Source: Phycisphaerales bacterium (GTDB taxonomy: Bacteria > Planctomycetota > Phycisphaerae > Phycisphaerales > UBA1924). Taken from it: a DNA stretch of 56,261 nucleotides. Below the pieces are notes generated by a model, which saw only the letters and a list, made by a program, of their open reading frames with translations, searched no databases and was not told the origin of the DNA. Shown piece by piece: positions 27,142-33,521 of the stretch. A program made the translations under genes and the position numbers. Position 1 is the first letter of the stretch. Every line of letters starts with the position of its first letter. The DNA lies in NCBI GenBank assembly GCA_029213305.1, contig JARGPA010000010.1, positions 1 through 56,261 of the forward strand, given 5' to 3'.

Positions 27142-27176
27142 GAAAAGGCGGTATCCCCCACGAGAAGACACCGCCC
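27142..27176 (-). terminator. intrinsic terminator after the DciA-like gene and two micro-ORFs
   Basis: On the minus strand GGCGGTGTC and GATACCGCC form a stem with one mismatch, followed by TTTTCT. It closes the minus-strand unit that starts at the DciA-like gene. On the plus strand no U tract follows, so it does not clearly serve the glycosyltransferase gene. Confidence 0.6.
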
Positions 27177-27255
27177 GTTGTGTTCCGGCGCGATACCCAG
27201 GAGGAGTAGCATGCAACGGAGCACATATACACTTCACTGAGATGGGCTAACTCTC

Positions 27256-27375
27256 TTAGTGCAGAAAGAGAATCACCCAAACCCCTAGTAGCCCCCATTC
27301 GATTTCTTGCTTGCGCATAGACGAAACAAGAGTTGAGCGGAGGAGCTGTACCCAGTAAGTGCGATCATTTGTCAT
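27256..27375 (-). CDS. micro-ORF, 39 residues, single membrane helix
   Basis: The ORF reads MTNDRTYWVQLLRSTLVSSM and ends QEIEWGLLGVWVILFLH. The C-terminal 14 residues form a hydrophobic helix long enough to insert partly in a membrane. The ATG overlaps the TGA of the preceding micro-ORF (ATGA), a common sign of translational coupling. No family recognised and no codon-statistics test was possible. It is followed about 80 bases later by a terminator on the same strand. Confidence 0.4.
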   Translation of the reverse strand: MTNDRTYWVQLLRSTLVSSMRKQEIEWGLLGVWVILFLH

Positions 27376-27476
27376 CGACGACCACGACGCCGGCGATACA
27401 ACAGCATCCCCGAAATCTGTGACCTTGTCAAAGGGTTTTGTGCTGAATCTGGTTTAGGATCACGCTTTTCCATCAT
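27372..27476 (-). CDS. micro-ORF, 34 residues, arginine-rich tail
   Basis: The ORF begins MMEKRDPKPDSAQNPLTRSQ and ends MLLYRRRRGRR. Its ATG lies inside the last codons of the DciA-like gene (17 bases of overlap), and its TGA overlaps the ATG of the next micro-ORF. The basic tail could bind nucleic acid or membrane lipids, but no function can be named. Support comes only from the two overlaps and the shared terminator. Confidence 0.4.
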   Translation of the reverse strand: MMEKRDPKPDSAQNPLTRSQISGMLLYRRRRGRR

Positions 27477-27900
27477 TCTGAGGCGCAATTACAAGCTGAA
27501 CCCCACGCACTGGGACCCTTGCAAGGGCTTGGAATGATGAGAAACCCCCACTTTTGAGCCAACGATCAACTAAATACCGTTGAGCTGCAGATGGAACATG
27601 GACGATCAATTTTCCAGCTTTGAGCCCACCTACAGAGCTCGAATCTGCAATTGAATCAGGAATGACCGCGTTCCATGCTTCGATTGCGCTCGATTCAGAG
27701 CTTGTTATCTTTTTCAGCGTCTTGAGTTCCCTCATCAGATCAGATTCGAGCCCTCTGGCGCGATCTGGGTAGACTCGATGTTTACGGAGTTGATCAAGAG
27801 CTTGTCCTGCAATCTGAGGATTCGATCGGGATTGCGGACCACGACTCTTTGAAGAGTTGATCGATGAAGTTTGAGGAGAATGGTTTTCAGTGGATGACAC
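27460..27900 (-). CDS. DciA-like (DUF721) protein
   Basis: DciA proteins recruit or load the replicative helicase DnaB in bacteria that lack DnaC. The C-terminal part matches the DUF721 pattern: AIEAWNAVIPDSIADSSSVG, GLKAGKLIVHVPSAAQRYLV, then a helical linker and VRGVQLVI. The N-terminal third is Ser- and Asn-rich and probably disordered. I chose the GTG at 27900; the open frame runs back to 28005 over the divergent ABC gene, which is unlikely. It has 146 residues from that start. DUF721 genes usually lie between recF and gyrB near the origin, which fits the other origin-type genes here. The match is by pattern only. Confidence 0.65.
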   Translation of the reverse strand: MSSTENHSPQTSSINSSKSRGPQSRSNPQIAGQALDQLRKHRVYPDRARGLESDLMRELKTLKKITSSESSAIEAWNAVIPDSIADSSSVGGLKAGKLIVHVPSAAQRYLVDRWLKSGGFSSFQALARVPVRGVQLVIAPQNDGKA

Positions 27901-27940
27901 GCAAGAGTTTACCCTGATTCGCTCGCTATGATGTTCGACT

Positions 27941-29053
27941 ATGGGTACACAGATTACAATTGATAGTCTCGTCAAAGTCTTTGGGAACGGAAAAACCGCC
28001 GCCACGGCGTGCGATCATCTTTCGTTGACGATTGAACCGGGAGAACTTTTTTTCTTGCTCGGACCATCCGGGTGTGGAAAAACAACACTCCTTCGCATGA
28101 TTGCAGGGTTCATTGATCCAACCGCAGGCACAATCGCCTTTGATGGAAAAGATGTCACGCACGATGCGCCGAACAAACGCAACACCGGGATGGTCTTCCA
28201 GTCATACGCACTTTGGCCTCACATGACTGTCGCACAGAATGTTGCGTTTGGGCTCAATGTGCGTAAAATCGCAAATCCTGAAAAGGATCAACGTGTAATT
28301 GACGCTCTCGCTGCTGTGCAAATGGAAGAGTATGCCGCGCGCAAACCGAACCAGCTCTCCGGCGGCCAACAACAACGAGTCGCGCTCGCTCGAGCGCTCG
28401 TGATTAAACCTGATGTGCTCCTGCTCGACGAACCACTTTCAAATCTAGATGCAAAACTACGCAATGATCTTCGGCTGCAAATTCGTAGAATCTGTAAGGA
28501 CTCGGGAATTACAACTGTATATGTAACGCATGACCAAAAAGAAGCGCTCTCAATGGCTGATCGAGTCGCGCTACTCAAATTAGGACAGATCGTACAGATC
28601 GGTACTCCGAGAGAGCTTTATCGAGCACCTGAGAGTCAGTTTGTTGCTGAGTTCCTTGGGGAGACAAACTTGATCGACGCTCAACTTCAAGCAGGTTCGA
28701 TCGAGCATCCTCGATACAAAATCGAAGCCGGAGTGTTTAGTGGCCCCTCAGGGAAGATAACCGGCGATAATAACCAGCCAGATACCAAACAAACACTCTC
28801 AATCAGGCCAGAAGCAATCCGATTACGTAAAGAACAATCTGAAAATACACTACCAGGTGTGTTGATTGAGACGGCGTATCTGGGAGAAACTGCTCAACAT
28901 CTCGTTGAGATCAAAGGGTGTCCGCCTGTGAAAATCGCAGAAATGAACCCGTACGGTTCAACATCGGCTGTTCATCCGAACCCGGGTGATCAGGTGCTTG
29001 TTGAGTTTTTAGCAGACGACATGGTACCGATCAACAAGGACGCTTCTCAGTAA
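27941..29053 (+). CDS. orphan ABC transporter ATPase (PotA/FbpC/UgpC class)
   Basis: This 370-residue ATPase of an import ABC transporter has Walker A GPSGCGKTT near residues 40-48, Q-loop MVFQSYALWPHMTV, signature LSGGQQQRVALARAL near 137, Walker B LLLDEPLSNLD, and H-loop TTVYVTHDQKEALSMADRVA. The C-terminal part is a TOBE-type regulatory domain (LSIRPEAIRLRKEQ). The class includes iron(III), polyamine, sulfate and sugar importers. No permease or binding protein is next to it, so the substrate is not known. It diverges from the DciA-like gene and is convergent with the histidine kinase, six bases apart. Confidence 0.9.
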   Translation: MGTQITIDSLVKVFGNGKTAATACDHLSLTIEPGELFFLLGPSGCGKTTLLRMIAGFIDPTAGTIAFDGKDVTHDAPNKRNTGMVFQSYALWPHMTVAQNVAFGLNVRKIANPEKDQRVIDALAAVQMEEYAARKPNQLSGGQQQRVALARALVIKPDVLLLDEPLSNLDAKLRNDLRLQIRRICKDSGITTVYVTHDQKEALSMADRVALLKLGQIVQIGTPRELYRAPESQFVAEFLGETNLIDAQLQAGSIEHPRYKIEAGVFSGPSGKITGDNNQPDTKQTLSIRPEAIRLRKEQSENTLPGVLIETAYLGETAQHLVEIKGCPPVKIAEMNPYGSTSAVHPNPGDQVLVEFLADDMVPINKDASQ

Positions 29054-29058
29054 GTTGA

Positions 29059-30003
29059 TCAGCTTTCATTGATATCGTGATCAAACACTTCAGGGAATTT
29101 GATAATCATCTTTGTTCCATGTCCTGGAGTTGATTCGATCATCAGTGAACCATTCGCGTGAGCGATAAGCTCTTTGCAAACAACTAACCCCAACCCATAT
29201 CCTTTGGACACTCGAGATTTCATACCATGAGTGAGTTCCTGTTTTTTTCTTTTGGAGTGGGAGTGGGAGGGATTCTCGAGGATCTCTTTGATCTCACTTT
29301 GGGTCATCCCGATACCTGAATCTTCAATTGTGATCTGAATCACAGAATTGTTCCATGTGGAACGATGATCTTCAGCCGTTGCGGATTTTGAGTCGGCGAC
29401 AAGGGTGGGGTTGAATTGATCATCAAATTGTAAATGCTCTACATGAGTGGTAACAGTCTGAACTTCGCAATCAATATTTGCATCAATTGCCCGTACTGAG
29501 TTGAGATACATATTCAAGAGTACTTGTTGAAGTAATACTGGAGAGACACTCGTTCTCGTTTGAGCATCGGATTGCTTGAAAATGAAACAAACGTGATTTG
29601 ATTGTTGATCCCCTAGATACTCGAGAGTTTGTCGATAGATAGATTCAACAGAGTATCTAGGTTGTGATGAAAAACTTGATGATTGTGATCCAAGAAAGAA
29701 CTCTGCGAGTTGTGCAACTTGTGAACTCGCATTGCATGCAATCTCAAGCGCTTTGTGGGCTAGATCATTTCGATCTGGATTCATAAGAGCAAGTTGGGAT
29801 CGGCCTCCCACTTGAGCCATCAAGTTGTTTACTTCGTGAGCAAACATGCTCGTCATCAAGTTTGAGTTAGTATCCGATGAGAGTTGGTCTTCAAGAGAGT
29901 CGATAAGCTGCTCAGCTTGTAATAGTCGAGCATGGGCTTGATCTGTGTCTTTGGGCAGTGATGGGTGGGGCTGTTGATCAGCCTCTTCAGACTTGCGATA
30001 CAT
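29059..30003 (-). CDS. soluble sensor histidine kinase
   Basis: This 314-residue kinase has no membrane helix. The N-terminal 45 residues are Gln/Asp-rich and helical. The phospho-acceptor box FAHEVNNLMAQVGGRSQLAL places the His near residue 55. The ATPase domain has VLLQQVLLNMYLNSVRAI as the N box, QITIEDSGIGMTQSEI as the G1 box and GYGLGLVVCKELIAHANGSL as the G2 box. There is no response regulator next to it. It is co-oriented with the Nudix gene, 102 bases away, and carries one of the two parS-like sites within its coding sequence. It may work with a regulator encoded elsewhere. Confidence 0.88.
   Translation of the reverse strand: MYRKSEEADQQPHPSLPKDTDQAHARLLQAEQLIDSLEDQLSSDTNSNLMTSMFAHEVNNLMAQVGGRSQLALMNPDRNDLAHKALEIACNASSQVAQLAEFFLGSQSSSFSSQPRYSVESIYRQTLEYLGDQQSNHVCFIFKQSDAQTRTSVSPVLLQQVLLNMYLNSVRAIDANIDCEVQTVTTHVEHLQFDDQFNPTLVADSKSATAEDHRSTWNNSVIQITIEDSGIGMTQSEIKEILENPSHSHSKRKKQELTHGMKSRVSKGYGLGLVVCKELIAHANGSLMIESTPGHGTKMIIKFPEVFDHDINES
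29349..29364. promoter_or_regulatory. parS: parS-like site 1 (inside the kinase gene)
   Basis: TGTTCCATGTGGAACG, or on the minus strand CGTTCCACATGGAACA, matches the parS core GTTCCACGTGGAAC of other bacteria at all but one position. It lies 1.3 kb from parB. The second copy on the other side is the same 15-mer in the opposite orientation and in a different codon frame. Confidence 0.65.
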
Positions 30004-30105
30004 GATGTATCACAAGTCGGTGAATTCAGATTCACGAATAACTAAGACTATCAAGTTCGATTGAAACTATTGGAGAAGAGTCAAGTGTTTTCAATCTGAG
30101 GATAC

Positions 30106-30573
30106 TCAGTTGAGAGATTCAAACCCGCTCAACCATGGGCCAGCCGAATCACAGGTTGCACCCCCACTCATCAGCCAAGCTTTGATCTCATCAGGACGAA
30201 CATCGGTGTCAGGTATTTGAGCAAGATCAATCCAGGCAAACTCAATTTTGTCTTCGATGGAAGGAACAACTTCCGGGGGCGTAGGCGCAGGTCCCAGTTG
30301 TTCCACATGGAACACCACATTTAACTCGTGGTGAACTTTCTTCCCATCATCGAACCATTGCTCAGTAGTAAGCAGTAGGGGGCCAACACTTGATTCGAGT
30401 CCAGTCTCTTCTTTGAACTCGCGACTCAACGCAATCGCAGCTTGTTCACCAAACTCGATGTGCCCACCTGGAAGAAAACAGTATCCAGATTTTTTGTTAC
30501 GGCAGAACAAAACCTGCCCTTTATTGATTAGAAGGCCTCGAGCGATGAATTCTGTTCGTTGTTTTTTACCCAT
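30106..30573 (-). CDS. Nudix hydrolase
   Basis: This 155-residue protein contains the Nudix box GHIEFGEQAAIALSREFKEE followed by TGLES (Gx5Ex7REUxEExGU), which binds divalent metal and hydrolyses nucleoside diphosphates linked to another group. The N terminus (IARGLLINKGQVLFCRNKKS) and the GYCFLPGGH strand before the box are typical. The substrate cannot be told. The frame is open upstream, but I chose ATG 30573 (MGKKQRTEFIARG) because the domain starts there. It diverges from parB with a 124-base gap. It carries the second parS-like site. Confidence 0.9.
   Translation of the reverse strand: MGKKQRTEFIARGLLINKGQVLFCRNKKSGYCFLPGGHIEFGEQAAIALSREFKEETGLESSVGPLLLTTEQWFDDGKKVHHELNVVFHVEQLGPAPTPPEVVPSIEDKIEFAWIDLAQIPDTDVRPDEIKAWLMSGGATCDSAGPWLSGFESLN
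30299..30314. promoter_or_regulatory. parS: parS-like site 2 (inside the Nudix gene)
   Basis: TGTTCCACATGGAACA is a quasi-palindrome with 7-base arms around CA. It differs at one central base from the TGTTCCACGTGGAACA form of parS known in pseudomonads. It lies about 380 bases upstream of parB. Here the motif encodes Phe-His-Val-Glu-Gln, while at site 1 it encodes Ser-Thr-Trp-Asn-Asn, so shared protein sequence does not explain it. Confidence 0.7.
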
Positions 30574-30697
30574 ATTTGGAAAATTGTAGGATGATGGAGG
30601 GATTAGAGTCAACATGATGCAAGAAAGCAATGGTTGTGCTATTGTTTCATTGAGTGAGTGGGTACCTTGTGTTGTGAAAGATACGTAGGAGACAGGG

Positions 30698-31735
30698 ATG
30701 TCAAAGACAGAAAAGAAAACCAAAAGGACACGATCAAAGCTCGGCCGAGGATTGAGCGCGCTCGTAGATCAATCTTCAACGACCCCACTTCAAGTCGTAC
30801 CAGGGCTCAATATTGAACAACAATCCATACAAAACACAAACACTATTGGTGAGCATGATCATTTGATTGATCCAGAATCATCAAGAATACAAGATTCTAT
30901 CATCGAAATCGATGTTACTCAGATTGTTGCAAACCCGTTTCAACCTCGTCGAGTGTTTGATGAAGAAGCGCTCGAAGAACTTGCTCAATCAATCGCTGAG
31001 CATGGATTAATGCAACCAATCGCCGTTCGAGATGTGAATGATGGGAAGTATGAACTCATCGCAGGTGAACGACGATGGAGAGCGACTTGTCGAACAGGGC
31101 AGATGACAATCCGAGCAATTGTGATCGATGTAGATGATTCGGAGTCTGCGCAACTGGCGCTTATCGAAAACATACAACGAGAAGATTTGAATCCGATAGA
31201 GCGCGCAAAGGGATTCGAATCATTGGTATCTCAGTTTTCTATGACACAGGAACAAATTGCACAGAAGGTTGGTATCAATCGATCATCCGTTGCAAACTTC
31301 ATGCGGCTTATTGAGCTTGATGAGGAGATTCAATCGATGATTGCATCAAACCAACTTGGGCGCGGGCATGGTAAGGTTTTGCTGTCATGTAAGGATATAC
31401 AACAACGATTAAAGCTTGCTAAGTTAGCTGCAGAGCACAATTGGACAGTTCGTATACTTGAAGAGGAAGTTACAAAGTCTCAGAATGATCGCGCCTCGAA
31501 TGAGGTAAATGAAACCGAGACAACCGACAGTAACCGACAGCCACCATCGCGCGTTGAGTTGGTAATGGGGGATCTCGAAAAACGGCTCAGTGAGCATTTA
31601 GGCACTGCAGTTAAGCTCAAAGCGAACAAACAAGGCACGAAGGGGAGTATCTCTATTGAATACTATGATCTCGATCACTTCGATGGATTACTGAGTCGAC
31701 TTGGATTGTCAGCTGCTGAGGAGTTGCTTTCATAA
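30698..31735 (+). CDS. parB: chromosome partitioning protein ParB
   Basis: This 345-residue CTP-binding clamp protein loads on parS and spreads to organise the origin region. The N terminus has the ParA-contact motif SKLGRGLSALVDQ. The ParB nuclease-like/CTP domain has IVANPFQPRRVFDEEALEEL, PIAVRDVNDGKYELIAGERR and the box SAQLALIENIQREDLNPIER. The helix-turn-helix is near residues 175-200 (MTQEQIAQKVGINRSSVANF) and the C-terminal dimerisation domain ends at SAAEELLS. GGAGACAGGG precedes the ATG. No parA is next to it. A terminator follows 70 bases after the stop. The two parS-like sites nearby fit its role. Confidence 0.95.
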   Translation: MSKTEKKTKRTRSKLGRGLSALVDQSSTTPLQVVPGLNIEQQSIQNTNTIGEHDHLIDPESSRIQDSIIEIDVTQIVANPFQPRRVFDEEALEELAQSIAEHGLMQPIAVRDVNDGKYELIAGERRWRATCRTGQMTIRAIVIDVDDSESAQLALIENIQREDLNPIERAKGFESLVSQFSMTQEQIAQKVGINRSSVANFMRLIELDEEIQSMIASNQLGRGHGKVLLSCKDIQQRLKLAKLAAEHNWTVRILEEEVTKSQNDRASNEVNETETTDSNRQPPSRVELVMGDLEKRLSEHLGTAVKLKANKQGTKGSISIEYYDLDHFDGLLSRLGLSAAEELLS

Positions 31736-31805
31736 CGCTACTTGGATGCATATATAAAGAATCAAACAGTCAAATTATCCACGCGATTATATAAGGAATT
31801 AATAC

Positions 31806-31835
31806 AAACCCCTTGTTTAAAAAGGGGTTTTTATT
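31806..31835 (+). terminator. intrinsic terminator after parB
   Basis: AAACCCCTT and AAGGGGTTT form a 9-bp stem with a 7-base loop, followed by TTATT. It lies 71 bases after the parB stop. Confidence 0.8.
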
Positions 31836-31986
31836 GTTCGGAATTGCACTAGAAAGTGAGAAATAGAGTTGAGCGATAACTACAGTGAAGACTCTATATT
31901 GCGATTATCTGCAAAGTTATTTTCCAACGCACGGTGAACTCTCAACAACCCACTCGGGACTAAACAAAAGGAAAGTAGATTTTTCA

Positions 31987-32391
31987 ATGGCTAAGAAGGT
32001 TACGAAGAAGAACGGCACTCTCAACACAATGTCGATCGCGGAACTCCAAGCAGAGCTCCAAAGAAGAGAAAAAGGAATTAGAAAACTAGAGAAAAAAAGA
32101 GAACGGTTACTTGAAGAACTCGCAACAATTGATGTCGAACTTGCATCTGTAGGCGCGCTCAGCGCATCAGGTGGTGTTCGTCGCCGTCCACGCAACGACA
32201 TGAATCTTGTCGACTCGCTTGCGAAGGTTCTCAAGAACAAAACATTGTCAGTTACTGAAGCAACAGAAGCAGTTCAAAAAGCAGGATACCTCACGACTGC
32301 TGCGAACTTCAGAACAATTGTGAATCAAGCTTTGATTCGCGAAACCAAAGTGTTCAAGAAGGTTTCACGCGGCCAGTACACTTCAAAGTAA
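31987..32391 (+). CDS. small coiled-coil plus winged-helix protein
   Basis: This 134-residue basic protein has a Lys-rich N terminus (MAKKVTKKNGTLNTMSIAEL), a charged coiled coil at about residues 18-55 (AELQRREKGIRKLEKKRERL), an Arg patch (GGVRRRPRNDMNLVDSLAKV), and a C-terminal domain whose helices (LSVTEATEAVQKAGYLTTAA, then NQALIRETKVFKKVSRGQYT) look like a winged helix or the HARE-HTH and histone H1-like fold. It may bind DNA or RNA. I chose the ATG at 31987 because AAGGAAAG lies upstream; the frame is open to 31885. It is a single gene ended by a strong terminator. Confidence 0.7.
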   Translation: MAKKVTKKNGTLNTMSIAELQAELQRREKGIRKLEKKRERLLEELATIDVELASVGALSASGGVRRRPRNDMNLVDSLAKVLKNKTLSVTEATEAVQKAGYLTTAANFRTIVNQALIRETKVFKKVSRGQYTSK

Positions 32392-32430
32392 ATGTATTGC
32401 AAGTTCTCTACTTGTGACATTTGAATAAAA

Positions 32431-32459
32431 AAACACCCAACTTTGAGTTGGGTGTTTTT
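32431..32459. terminator. bidirectional intrinsic terminator
   Basis: AAACACCCAACT and AGTTGGGTGTTT form a 12-bp stem with a 3-base loop, with Ts after it on the plus strand and As before it. It lies between the convergent coiled-coil gene and the lipoprotein gene and can serve both. Confidence 0.9.
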
Positions 32460-32485
32460 ATAGATAGAACTTTGATGGTATTAGG

Positions 32486-32770
32486 TTAAGGCTTGATACC
32501 AAGATGTAAACGTGATGGACGATCAAGGTAGAACATGCGATCGACATCAGTATGGATCATTCGCAAGTTTGAATCTTGCATTCTTGAGTACATGTTGAGT
32601 CGTTCAGCGTCACGGCCTGCAAGAGTGTGCATTGCAGGTGATGGATTCCAACGGATTGAGTTGATATCGCCTGCGTGCTGTTGACCTGAGGAGCACCCAA
32701 TAAGAAGGAGTGGGGTTGCGATCAGAGCGGCAATCGTTGTTGTACGACGGATGTTGCGTGATGTTTTCAT
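32486..32770 (-). CDS. small predicted lipoprotein
   Basis: This 94-residue protein begins MKTSRNIRRTTTIAALIATP and has the lipobox LLIGC, so lipid attachment is expected near residue 26. The mature part is short and polar, with methionines and arginines (LAGRDAERLNMYSRMQDSNL, then RMFYLDRPSRLHLGIKP). I know no family for it. It ends at the bidirectional terminator, and AGGTCC precedes the start weakly. The gene is alone on its strand here. Confidence 0.65.
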   Translation of the reverse strand: MKTSRNIRRTTTIAALIATPLLLIGCSSGQQHAGDINSIRWNPSPAMHTLAGRDAERLNMYSRMQDSNLRMIHTDVDRMFYLDRPSRLHLGIKP

Positions 32771-33128
32771 AAGTAAACCTTCGGGTGGGACCTGTAATAC
32801 GGATGATCTTAGTCAACGAGCATAGCGAGAATCAGGCAAGTTGTCATGCGCAATGAGCTCAATCTGAGGAGAGGCGAGACAATTTCTCAAATCTGTCTAT
32901 AACCGAGCTATTTCATGCCATGTCCGGATGATGAAACACTCGGAAGTGCAATGTGTGGAATTAAATACGGCGAAAACACATGATGTGTTCCGGATAACAC
33001 TCGAATTGTGAAATGGTGGGCGGAATTCGCCTGAATTCATCCACGGGTTGTGCACAAGGCATGTGAATTTTATCTGAGATGGAGATTTGAGGGATCAATT
33101 GATCCGCGCGTGTGGTATGTTATTTTGA
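32771..33128. other. intergenic stretch upstream of the candidate ncRNA
   Basis: About 360 bases without a supported gene. It holds a possible promoter for the RNA at 33129: TTGATC (33099-33104) and TATTTT (33121-33126) with a 16-base spacer. There is also a GGCGGAATTCGCC palindrome near 33014. A short open frame at 33050-33247 overlaps the RNA stem and is not supported. Confidence 0.4.
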
Positions 33129-33310
33129 ACGCTGCCCATCGCGGTCGGTCAGACAAGTTCGATCCCTTTGAGTCTCTGATTGGGAGCCGAGCGTCGCCGG
33201 ACGAAGGCCAGGCCTCCATCGAGTGGAAGGCCGGGATTCGGCTCTAGGCACCCCCCTGTTCATCAGGGTTTCGGACACTGACACCGACTGCGATGGGTAG
33301 CGTCTTTTTT
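33129..33310 (+). ncRNA. candidate structured non-coding RNA, about 180 nt
   Basis: The ends pair over about 24 bp: 33129-33152 with 33278-33303, a continuous 20-bp run with two G-U pairs, then a two-base bulge and four more pairs. Six Ts follow directly at 33305-33310, so the closing stem can also act as a terminator. Inside, GTTCGA pairs with TCGGAC and CCCT with AGGG. An asymmetric bubble follows (16 and 20 bases), then GAGCCGA (184-190) with TCGGCTC (238-244), and two apical hairpins (CGTC-GACG and GGCCT-AGGCC). Size and rod-with-bubble layout fit 6S RNA, but no family-defining sequence was recognised. It is not SRP RNA, RNase P RNA or tmRNA by motif. Confidence 0.55.
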
Positions 33311-33351
33311 GATTTAATTCAAATCACTGATCAAGAGTTCCATCACATTTC

Positions 33352-33372
33352 AATCTGCCAGAGAGGCAGATT
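33352..33372. promoter_or_regulatory. inverted repeat upstream of clpB
   Basis: AATCTGCC and GGCAGATT are perfect arms with a 5-base spacer, 150 bases before the clpB start. It could be an operator or an RNA hairpin in the leader. It does not match the CIRCE element of HrcA. Confidence 0.35.
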
Positions 33373-33521
33373 CTGGATTCAAAGCCGCCAAATTCGGATT
33401 GAAGCGGGGGTTATAGTCCAAATTTGTGTGAAATTGTCTTGGCGCGCTATTTGCATTATGTCATGTGCAGATCGGTGCTCGTGCAGGGGTTCCGGCTGCG
33501 TGTTACATAGGAGGACATACA

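Noticed and set aside
33157..33166. GTTCGATCCC, like a tRNA T-loop
   Set aside because: No acceptor stem, D-arm or anticodon arm can be formed around it, and it is part of a stem in the candidate RNA.
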